This document shows, piece after piece, positions 1 to 5,494 of a DNA stretch of 5,918 nucleotides. The position numbers and the translations under genes are program-made. Source of the stretch: an uncultured Caryophanales bacterium (GTDB taxonomy: Bacteria > Bacillota_I > Bacilli_A > RFN20 > CAG-826); assembly GCA_947303105.1 (NCBI GenBank), contig CAMYXQ010000056.1:1-5918 (forward strand), given 5' to 3'. The notes beneath the pieces were generated by a model that was given only the letters and a program-made list of their open reading frames with translations, searched no databases and was not told where the DNA came from. Position 1 is the stretch's first letter. Each line of letters starts with the position of its first letter.

Positions 1-253
1 ACAGATCGGCGTCTTTGAAGGCGACGACCGCGAAGATGGCCGGCAAGAAGCTGGCGAGGATGACCAAGGCCTGCAAGATGCGAGCGAGGACATCCTGGCG
101 TTTGTCGCGATCGACGAACGCTTCATACGGGAAGCAATTCCGATAATGGAATGCGACGTGGTCCTGGCGTTTGGCAAAGGATAGGTAAAAGAGCAGCACC
201 ACTGGGAAGAGAATGAGACAGGCTAATCCAAGATAGAATCCCGCAGTATACAT
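1..253 (-). CDS. Small membrane protein of unknown function, 5' part only
   Basis: I do not recognise this protein. The frame starts at an ATG at 253-251 and stays open to the window edge, giving 84 residues with the C-terminus missing. Hydropathy read by eye shows two likely membrane helices, at about residues 4-26 and 57-78. The loop between them (27-56) is rich in Lys and Arg, including K28, R29, R38, R49, K51 and R52, so by the positive-inside rule it should be cytoplasmic and the N-terminus outside. The start is supported by GGAAGG five bases upstream, which overlaps the end of rpe; the gap to the rpe stop is 2 nt, so the two are probably co-transcribed. In B. subtilis the gene after rpe is thiN, a soluble thiamine pyrophosphokinase, and this is clearly not that. 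That it is a real gene is fairly sure; its function is open. Confidence 0.72.
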   Translation of the reverse strand, partial: MYTAGFYLGLACLILFPVVLLFYLSFAKRQDHVAFHYRNCFPYEAFVDRDKRQDVLARILQALVILASFLPAIFAVVAFKDADL

Positions 254-255
254 AA

Positions 256-948
256 TTACCTTCCTTGGAGCATCAAGGCGACGCGATCGGCGAAGTCCTC
301 ATGCCCGAATAAGTAGCTGCCGGCGACCAAAATTTGGGCACCATGGGCTAGCGCCTTATTATAAGTATCTTCTTTTATACCGCCGTCAATTTCAATAACG
401 GGCGCGTATTTTTTAGTATTTTGAGCCAATAAAGCCTTTAATTCATCCAGCTTTTCAAGCGATCCGGGAAGGAAGGGCTGGCCACCTTTGCCCGGCTCGA
501 CGCTCATGATGAGAATGAGGTCGACGTAGGGCAAAAACGGCTCCAAAACGGAGACCGGCGTATCCGGTTTGATCGAGATGCCGGCCAGGCCACCGGCGCG
601 ATGGATGGCTTCGATCGTGGCGAAACGCAACGTCTGGTCAGGGCAGGCCTCGTAATGGAAGGTGACGATATCGGCGCCCGCCTCGACGAATTTCGGGGCG
701 AGAACCCAGGGCTCTTCCACCATGATGTGGACATCGTTTACCATGTGGTGTTTATGGGCGTATTCTCGTACAAAGTCCAGCGAAAAGGAAACATTCGGCA
801 CAAATTTGCCATCCATGACATCGATGTGGATGAAGGTGGCGCCGGCCCGTTCGGCGCGGGCTAATTCATCGCCGATTCGCGCTTTGTCGGCGGCGAGCAA
901 GGAGGGGCTGACCGCCGGATATGTCATACTGTGTAAGTCTTTCATCAT
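256..948 (-). CDS. rpe: Ribulose-phosphate 3-epimerase
   Basis: Rpe interconverts D-ribulose 5-phosphate and D-xylulose 5-phosphate in the cytosolic pentose phosphate pathway, using a TIM barrel and a bound divalent metal. All expected signatures are visible: PSLLAAD (15-21) at the first strand, HIDVMDG (41-47) with metal ligand H41 and catalytic D43, DVHIMV (72-77) with H74, the phosphate-side segment MSVEPGKGGQ (147-156), and EIDGG (186-190) with the second catalytic Asp, D188. At 230 residues it is slightly longer than usual because of the N-terminus. The first ATG (948) overlaps the kinase stop as ATGA, which favours translational coupling, but ATGs at 945 and 927 are alternatives. The last gives a 223-residue protein starting MTYPAVSPS, nearer the family norm. 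None has a good Shine-Dalgarno sequence. No rsgA gene lies between the kinase and rpe, unlike B. subtilis. Confidence 0.96.
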   Translation of the reverse strand: MMKDLHSMTYPAVSPSLLAADKARIGDELARAERAGATFIHIDVMDGKFVPNVSFSLDFVREYAHKHHMVNDVHIMVEEPWVLAPKFVEAGADIVTFHYEACPDQTLRFATIEAIHRAGGLAGISIKPDTPVSVLEPFLPYVDLILIMSVEPGKGGQPFLPGSLEKLDELKALLAQNTKKYAPVIEIDGGIKEDTYNKALAHGAQILVAGSYLFGHEDFADRVALMLQGR

Positions 949-1823
949 TTCAGTCCAAAAATTCGGGAGAAAATGCCGCGTTTTTCTTTGATGGCCTCCG
1001 GGTTCGTGGCGATGTTCTCGATATCTTTCTTCATCTCATCGACGGTGTGATAACGCTCGTCGGGACGCTTACGCGTCGCCTTGATGATGATGGAATCGAT
1101 GGCTTTGGGTATGCCGCCTTTTCGCGTGCTGGGAAGCGGAAGGGGTTCTTTGATCTGTTTGACCGCGACATCCTCGGCCGTGTCGGCGTTGAACGGCAAC
1201 GAACCGACGACGATTTCGTAGAACATGATGCCCATCGCGTAGATGTCGGCGGATGGATTGCTTGGTTTTCCAAGCAAGATTTCCGGGGCGGCGTAATGGA
1301 CCGTGCCATTGATGGCTTGGCCTTTGGCCTTTTCCCCGATGGTCGTCGAAATGCCGAAGTCGGCGACTTTGATCGATCCATCGGCCAAATAGAACAGATT
1401 GTCCGGTTTGATGTCGCGATGGACGATGCCGTGTTTATGGATGTAGGACATGCCGTTGCATAACTGCAGCATGACGCTGATGGCCTCAGGGACGCTGAGG
1501 CAATTCGAGGCGCTGAAATTGAGTTTCTCGCGGAGCGTTTGGCCGCGAATGTATTCGTTGACCATGTAGGGACGGCCTTCGATCACCCCACTGCCGTAGA
1601 CTTTCACGACGTTGGGGTTATTCAACGAAGCCGCCGCGATGCATTCGCGTTCGAAACGGGCGAGGTTGCCCTCGTTTTTCATCATGTCTTCGCGCATCAC
1701 TTTCAAAGAAACCGTCCGCCTTTTGACGGTGTCGTACGCTTCATACACATCGGCCATGCCGCCATGCGCGATTTTGCCGGTGATGTGATAGCGTTCATCG
1801 ATGCGGTCGCCGATCTTAATCAT
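945..1823 (-). CDS. prkC: Ser/Thr protein kinase, PrkC-like, catalytic domain only
   Basis: A Hanks-type kinase that phosphorylates proteins on Ser/Thr from ATP. The 292 residues hold a complete kinase fold: Gly-rich loop IAHGGMADVY (18-27), ATP lysine K41 in VSLK, helix-C glutamate E60 in FERE, catalytic loop HRDIKPDN (135-142) with D137, DFG (155-157), APE (179-181), the DIYAMG element (193-198) and the C-lobe arginine R257 in DERY. The first loop glycine is Ala19. After residue 272 only about 20 residues remain, ending in a basic/hydrophobic stretch, IFSRIFGLK. There is no transmembrane helix and there are no PASTA repeats, whereas B. subtilis PrkC is a membrane protein of roughly 650 residues with extracellular PASTA repeats. 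The start at 1823 follows from the conserved domain beginning, the 8-nt overlap with the phosphatase and GGGAGG 12 nt upstream. An in-frame ATG at 1880 would add 19 unlikely residues inside the phosphatase gene. The frame ends in TGA. Confidence 0.93.
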   Translation of the reverse strand: MIKIGDRIDERYHITGKIAHGGMADVYEAYDTVKRRTVSLKVMREDMMKNEGNLARFERECIAAASLNNPNVVKVYGSGVIEGRPYMVNEYIRGQTLREKLNFSASNCLSVPEAISVMLQLCNGMSYIHKHGIVHRDIKPDNLFYLADGSIKVADFGISTTIGEKAKGQAINGTVHYAAPEILLGKPSNPSADIYAMGIMFYEIVVGSLPFNADTAEDVAVKQIKEPLPLPSTRKGGIPKAIDSIIIKATRKRPDERYHTVDEMKKDIENIATNPEAIKEKRGIFSRIFGLK

Positions 1824-2577
1824 CGCGGTCCAAGACCTCCCAATAGGCGACGCCGATGTTATCGCTTCCGCCGTGGGCATTGGCTTCGGCGATGAGGCTG
1901 GTCACTTTCTGATCGGCCCGCTCATCGGTGCACAAAATGGCGTGAATGGCGCTGTCGCCGACCTGGTTATATAAACCATCGGTGCAGCAAAGGATCCGTT
2001 CTCCCGCGTAAGGCAAGCGGGCGACGGTCATCGAAAGGGATGGGAAAATGCCCAAGGCATTCATCAAAACGTGACGTTCGGGGTGGGAACGGGCCTCTTC
2101 AGGGGTGATTTGGCCGCATTTGACGAGGTAGTTCACATAGGTTTGATCGTCGCTGATCTGGCGCATTTCCTTGCCGTTATCAAGATAGCAACGGGAATCG
2201 CCGAGGTTGGCGAGATATAAGTCTTCCCGATCTAGGAGAGCCAGGACCATCGTCGTGCCCATGCCTTTGGCAAGGGGGTCTTCTTCGGCACGGTCATAGA
2301 TGAGGGTGTTGACGTGGCGGACCGTGGAGATGATCCAATGGCGGATGGCAAGTCTCCCACCGCGCGGTTTGCGTTCGAGGAACCGCTTCGAGATGTTATC
2401 GATCGCGAGTTGGGAAGCGACGTCGCCTTTATTGGCCCCGCCCATGCCGTCGCAGACCAAAAGGAGCACTTCGCCATTGGCGTTGGTCAAAACGGTCGCC
2501 CGGTCTTCGTTATTGGTGCGAACGTTGCCAACATCGGTACGAAACGCATATGTGCCGTTGTATTGGATTCGTTTCAT
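1816..2577 (-). CDS. prpC: PP2C-family Ser/Thr phosphatase (PrpC/Stp)
   Basis: A metal-dependent protein phosphatase that removes phosphate from Ser/Thr residues and normally opposes the kinase encoded next to it. The 253 residues show the bacterial PP2C motifs in order: DVGNVRTNNEDR (15-26), VCDGMGG (41-47) with metal ligand D43, GMGTT (105-109), NLGDSR (124-129), SDDQT (142-146), NALG (173-176), CTDGL (198-202) with D200, and GGSDN (236-240) with D239. All expected metal-binding Asp residues are present, so it should be active. The length is typical of PrpC/Stp. The start ATG at 2577 overlaps the rlmN stop as ATGA and has AGGAG six bases upstream inside the rlmN end. The stop lies inside the start of the kinase gene. 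No signal peptide or membrane segment is seen, so it should act in the cytosol. Confidence 0.96.
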   Translation of the reverse strand: MKRIQYNGTYAFRTDVGNVRTNNEDRATVLTNANGEVLLLVCDGMGGANKGDVASQLAIDNISKRFLERKPRGGRLAIRHWIISTVRHVNTLIYDRAEEDPLAKGMGTTMVLALLDREDLYLANLGDSRCYLDNGKEMRQISDDQTYVNYLVKCGQITPEEARSHPERHVLMNALGIFPSLSMTVARLPYAGERILCCTDGLYNQVGDSAIHAILCTDERADQKVTSLIAEANAHGGSDNIGVAYWEVLDRDD

Positions 2578-3617
2578 GGCTTGCTCCTTTCATATTTGGC
2601 CCGCAGCTGACCGCAGGCGGCGTCGATGTCAGTTCCGAATTCTTTGCGAATCGTGCAATTGATGCCTCGCTTCTTCAATCGGTCATAGAAGGCGCTTATC
2701 GCTCGGTCGGATGGCCGCTGGAACGGCTTTTCGACCACCGGATTGTAGGGAATGAGGTTCACATAGGCCAGGGTTCCGCGGATCAGGTCGCTCAGCTCGT
2801 CGGCGTCTTGGATGCGATCGTTGATCCCAGCGATGAGGATGTATTCGAAGGTGACCCGTCTTCCGGCTGTCGCCTCGTAGTATTTGACCGCTTCCATCGT
2901 CTCAGCGACGCTGTAGCGTCGGGCGATGGGCATGAGCCGTTTTCGGATTTCGTCGTTCGGGGCGTGCAGCGAGATGGCCAAGTTGATTTGGAGCCCCTCG
3001 TTCGCGTACCGGCGGATGCCGTCTACGAGGCCGCAGGTGCTCACGGTGATATGGCGGGCGCCGATGGCGAGGGCGTGCGGGTCATTCGCCGTTCTCACAA
3101 ATGTGAGGACATTGTCGTAATTATCGAATGGCTCTCCGGTGCCCATGACGACGATATGGGTGACGCGTTGGGCCTCTTCGGCCAAGATGCCGTTGACCGC
3201 GAGGATCTGCCCCATCATTTCATGAGGGAGGAGATCGCGGGTCTTTTTGATGAGGCCGGAAGCGCAGAACGCGCAGCCCATCGAGCAACCGACTTCGCTG
3301 GAAACGCAGACGACATTGCCATAGTCATAACGCATCAAAACGGTTTCGACTTTGGCGCCGTCTTCCATCTCAAGCAAAAGCTTGATGGTGCCGTCCGCAC
3401 TATCTTGGCGGCGGAATACTTTTGGAAGAGAAAGAACAAACTGTTCTTTTAAAACCTCACGGAACCGCTTGGCGATATCGGTCATGGCGTCGAAATCGTA
3501 GACGCTTCGCTCATAGATCCACTGGAAAAGCTGCCTGGCGCGAAATGGTTTCTCGCCTAAGGCGACCATGCGTTCTTCCAGTTGAGGCAATGAGAATCCG
3601 AAGAGGTTTTCTTTCAT
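2574..3617 (-). CDS. rlmN: Dual-specificity 23S rRNA/tRNA adenine-C2 methyltransferase RlmN
   Basis: RlmN is a radical-SAM enzyme that methylates C2 of adenosine at 23S rRNA position A2503 (E. coli numbering) and A37 of some tRNAs, supporting translational accuracy. The 347 residues are of normal length. C111, C115 and C118 (CSMGCAFC) form the CxxxCxxC site for the 4Fe-4S cluster. C104, seven residues before the cluster, and C335 in DIDAACGQL match the two mechanistic cysteines of the E. coli enzyme (C118 and C355), so the ping-pong methyl-cysteine mechanism looks intact. The GTGEP motif and the HAPNDEIR segment are also present. The N-terminal part with FRARQLFQWIY (25-35) matches the RlmN accessory domain. 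CFR-type multidrug-resistance methylation is not indicated by position or sequence. The gene begins 3 nt after the rsmB-like stop with only a weak AAAGAA upstream, suggesting coupled translation, and overlaps prpC by 4 nt. Confidence 0.97.
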   Translation of the reverse strand: MKENLFGFSLPQLEERMVALGEKPFRARQLFQWIYERSVYDFDAMTDIAKRFREVLKEQFVLSLPKVFRRQDSADGTIKLLLEMEDGAKVETVLMRYDYGNVVCVSSEVGCSMGCAFCASGLIKKTRDLLPHEMMGQILAVNGILAEEAQRVTHIVVMGTGEPFDNYDNVLTFVRTANDPHALAIGARHITVSTCGLVDGIRRYANEGLQINLAISLHAPNDEIRKRLMPIARRYSVAETMEAVKYYEATAGRRVTFEYILIAGINDRIQDADELSDLIRGTLAYVNLIPYNPVVEKPFQRPSDRAISAFYDRLKKRGINCTIRKEFGTDIDAACGQLRAKYERSKP

Positions 3618-3620
3618 CGA

Positions 3621-4955
3621 TTATTTTCTTTCGGCGGAAAGCGAGGGGGAGGGGGCTGGTTTCGGGTCGGTGAGAAGCGGGGCGATGGTTTCGGGATCTT
3701 TGGCCACCACATCTTTCTTCACCATCGCGGCGAAATACATCGCCGTTTCGGCGGGTTCATGCGGGAAGCACTGCTTCTCCTCGATCAGATGAAATTCGGG
3801 GTGATTGGCCAAGAACGCGTTGATCGTGCTCCGGCCTTCTTTCTTGCTCACCGTCATGATGAGATAAATCAGCGTGCCGTTCTCCGCCACATAGGAGGCG
3901 GCGTTCTCGAGCACGGATTTTTCTTGTTCGTAGAGATCTTTCTCGCCGCTTTCCTTATGGAAATGAAGGAGGAAATCCGGCTGTTCGCGGATGCGGTCGA
4001 AATTGGTGCTCTTCGGCGAGGCAATCACGAGGTCCTGCGGGCGAGAGATGGCCGCCTGCATGGAGTCGACCGGGGCGGCGAAGAAATTGACATTCTTCAG
4101 TCCTTTGGCCCGGATCCGCTTGGAAACGCCGACGAACGGCTCGATGGCGGGGACGCCCAAATTGATGCCGATGCGGTCGCCGTAATGCTCGATGACTTCG
4201 TAGAGCAAGGAGGGGTCATCGTTGCCTTGATACACCAAAAGCTCTTTTGGCTCATCGATGGTGTATTTGTCGATCAAAAGTTTGATGCCCGGCTTTTCGG
4301 CGAAGAGGCGGCCTTTTTGGAAGTCGGCCAATTTGCGGACCGGGGTCTTGCCGCGATAGGAAAGGATGTCCGGCGCGGCGGTCGCGACGAAGTCGTTGCC
4401 CGAAGCGATGAGCTCATCGGCTTTGAGAGGCTCACAAACGCGTAACCAAGCGCATACGGGAAGGGCGTTTTTGCGGAGCATCTTGTAGGTGGTGCCGTAG
4501 CCGAAACTCTGCCAGATTTTGAGCACCCATTCCGGGGTGTTGTAACGCAAGGAAAGATAGTGGTTCGAGGTCCGCGGGATCGAATCGGGGATCAAAGGTT
4601 CTTTCTCGTTGACCTTATTCAAAAGGGGTTCGGCAATCGCATACTTCTCGGCGCCGAAACGGTCGCGAAGCGCGGCTTTGACGATGTCCGCGTCGATGTA
4701 TTTCACAAAGTGAATATCGCCGAGGACCAAGGCGAGATATCGTTTTTCTTCGGTGTCCAATCCCTCAAGCGGGTTGGTGAGATATTCGAAAAGAAGGTGA
4801 TGGCGGAGCTCGCATCCGACCAACGCGGCGACGACATTGCGATAAGGTTGCTTGGCCTGGTCGCCCTTGAACACTTTCTTGAGCGCCTCGGCAAAGGGGA
4901 CATCGTTATCGATGATGTCCGAGAGAATGGAAAGCGATAAATCTAATTCTTCCAT
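3621..4955 (-). CDS. rsmB: RsmB homologue (16S rRNA m5C967 methyltransferase family) lacking catalytic residues
   Basis: By position and architecture this is RsmB, which normally makes m5C967 (E. coli numbering) in 16S rRNA. In the 444 residues a NusB-like helical domain is seen at about 1-120, for example LTNPLEGLDTEEKRYLALV (59-77), then the typical linker SLRYNTPEW (134-142), then the outline of the methyltransferase fold. The active site is not conserved. The SAM loop, usually DxCAAPGGKTTH, reads as VYQGNDDPSLLY (240-251). Motif IV, usually DAPCSG, is ASPKST (311-316), with Lys314 at the Cys position. Motif VI, usually YSTCT, is YLIMT (363-367), with Met366 at the nucleophile position. 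The upstream QDESS segment is also absent (FAEKP, 217-221). HPEF (384-387) and FPHE (396-399) are retained. A Pro-rich tail (about 414-444) extends beyond the family's usual end. The frame is unbroken and has a near-ideal TAAGGAGGA six bases before the ATG. I infer an intact but probably catalytically dead family member. The symbol denotes ancestry, not activity. Confidence 0.85.
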   Translation of the reverse strand: MEELDLSLSILSDIIDNDVPFAEALKKVFKGDQAKQPYRNVVAALVGCELRHHLLFEYLTNPLEGLDTEEKRYLALVLGDIHFVKYIDADIVKAALRDRFGAEKYAIAEPLLNKVNEKEPLIPDSIPRTSNHYLSLRYNTPEWVLKIWQSFGYGTTYKMLRKNALPVCAWLRVCEPLKADELIASGNDFVATAAPDILSYRGKTPVRKLADFQKGRLFAEKPGIKLLIDKYTIDEPKELLVYQGNDDPSLLYEVIEHYGDRIGINLGVPAIEPFVGVSKRIRAKGLKNVNFFAAPVDSMQAAISRPQDLVIASPKSTNFDRIREQPDFLLHFHKESGEKDLYEQEKSVLENAASYVAENGTLIYLIMTVSKKEGRSTINAFLANHPEFHLIEEKQCFPHEPAETAMYFAAMVKKDVVAKDPETIAPLLTDPKPAPSPSLSAERK

Positions 4956-4960
4956 GTTGC

Positions 4961-4969
4961 TCCTCCTTA
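4961..4969 (-). promoter_or_regulatory. Strong ribosome binding site of the rsmB-like gene
   Basis: The minus strand reads TAAGGAGGA, close to the full complement of the 16S rRNA 3' end. It lies five to six bases before the ATG at 4955 and shares its TAA with the stop codon of the upstream gene. It is the strongest ribosome binding site in the window. That supports real, efficient translation of the rsmB-like gene even though its active site is lost. Confidence 0.8.
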
Positions 4970-5464
4970 GTTCTTGTCCTTATCGAACGGTTCCGGGTTG
5001 GCGGCGTCGAGGGCGTCTTCCATCCCGGCGAAGACATCGCCGAGATACACGTCCTCTTCGTCGTGATCGTGGTCGCATTCGTCCTCATCCTCGTCTTCCC
5101 CGACGTTGACGATGTTGCTTTCGGTCAGATAGAGGGGGTAATCGTCGTTGACGAGTTTGAAGGCATCGTGTTCGTGGTAGTACTCAAAGTGGATTTCGAT
5201 ATGGATGGCGAAATCCTTGAGGGTCTGCATGATGTATTGGGCCACCATTTCCTGGTGCGGTTCGTAACGTTCCTCGGCCCGGACGATGACCAAGATATTC
5301 CACGAGGTCTGCTCGACCCCTTTGTGGAAAATCATCGAATAGGGTGCGTAGAAATTGATTTCGTCTTCTTCGCATTCGAAGGCTTGCGCAAGGTTCTCAG
5401 TGTGCTCGCGGCTGTAGCGGCCAACGACGAACTGGTCGAGGCCAAGGATGGAAATGGTGATCAT
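4967..5464 (-). CDS. Uncharacterised protein, compact alpha/beta domain plus acidic His-rich tail (DUF1904-like by eye)
   Basis: The function is unknown. Residues 1-100 can be read as a beta-alpha-beta-beta-alpha-beta domain: ITISILGLDQFVV (2-14), helix about 20-30, strands near 35-47 and 53-62, helix 69-85, and IHIEIHFEYY (87-96). From memory this pattern resembles the DUF1904 family, a tautomerase-like fold in Bacillota; this is recollection of a family pattern, not a database match. Residue 2 is Ile, so the N-terminal catalytic Pro of true tautomerases is missing. His is frequent around 88-99 (H88, H92, H97, H99). A strongly acidic stretch follows at 123-138 with C130, H132 and H134, which could bind metal or protein, then an acidic end rich in Asp and Pro. 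GGAG seven bases upstream supports the start. The gene sits where def-fmt lies in B. subtilis, 30 nt after priA and 11 nt before the rsmB-like gene. Confidence 0.82.
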   Translation of the reverse strand: MITISILGLDQFVVGRYSREHTENLAQAFECEEDEINFYAPYSMIFHKGVEQTSWNILVIVRAEERYEPHQEMVAQYIMQTLKDFAIHIEIHFEYYHEHDAFKLVNDDYPLYLTESNIVNVGEDEDEDECDHDHDEEDVYLGDVFAGMEDALDAANPEPFDKDKN

Positions 5465-5488
5465 AATTTTTCTCCAAGCAAAAATTAT
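5463..5488. repeat. Perfect 9-bp AT-rich inverted repeat around the ribosome binding site
   Basis: ATAATTTTT at 5463-5471 and AAAAATTAT at 5480-5488 are exact reverse complements separated by 8 nt. On the minus strand the spacer is GCTTGGAG, which contains the GGAG ribosome binding site, and one arm includes the first two bases of the start codon. The other arm overlaps the -10 element. It could be a repressor operator, or in transcripts reading through from priA a weak hairpin presenting the ribosome binding site in its loop. The stem has no G-C pair, so it is not a typical terminator. Confidence 0.45.
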
Positions 5489-5492
5489 AGCA
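5484..5492 (-). promoter_or_regulatory. Probable extended -10 promoter element upstream of the unknown gene
   Basis: On the minus strand this reads TGCTATAAT, a perfect TATAAT with the TGn extension recognised by the housekeeping sigma factor. No good -35 hexamer is present at the usual spacing; the nearest partial match, TCGACC, is 19 nt upstream inside the end of priA. This is acceptable for an extended -10 promoter. Transcription would begin near 5477-5479, leaving a leader of only about 14 nt with GGAG almost at its 5' end. It would allow the genes from the unknown protein down to rpe to be expressed apart from priA. Confidence 0.55.
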
Positions 5493-5494
5493 GT

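Noticed and set aside
374..379. TATAAA-like -10 on the minus strand inside rpe
   Set aside because: It sits in the AT-rich patch, has no -35 at usable spacing, and no gene start follows at a promoter-like distance.
945..947. UGA read as tryptophan (mycoplasma code)
   Set aside because: Trp residues in RlmN and the RsmB-like protein use TGG, and the kinase and rlmN frames end at TGA exactly where the proteins should end, with ATGA overlaps to the next genes.
921..1463. 180-codon open frame on the plus strand
   Set aside because: Antisense to the kinase gene, which shows every kinase motif. The plus-strand product is Asp/Gly/Phe-rich without domain features.
1824..1880. Upstream in-frame ATG extending the kinase by 19 residues
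   Set aside because: The added segment (MPTAEAITSASP...) lies wholly inside the phosphatase gene and does not resemble a kinase N-terminus. The start at 1823 begins exactly where the family domain begins.
2550..3452. 300-codon open frame on the plus strand
   Set aside because: It lies antisense to rlmN, whose motifs and cysteines are complete. The translation has no recognisable domain, and such long antisense frames are expected from the codon bias of the real gene.
3759..4445. 228-codon open frame on the plus strand
   Set aside because: Antisense to the rsmB-like gene, with no motif and no sensible ribosome binding site or neighbours on that strand. It is judged a shadow of the real frame.
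5463..5488. Rho-independent terminator after priA
   Set aside because: The inverted repeat has only A-T pairs and no G-C-rich stem, and it overlaps the start of the next gene, so termination is unlikely.
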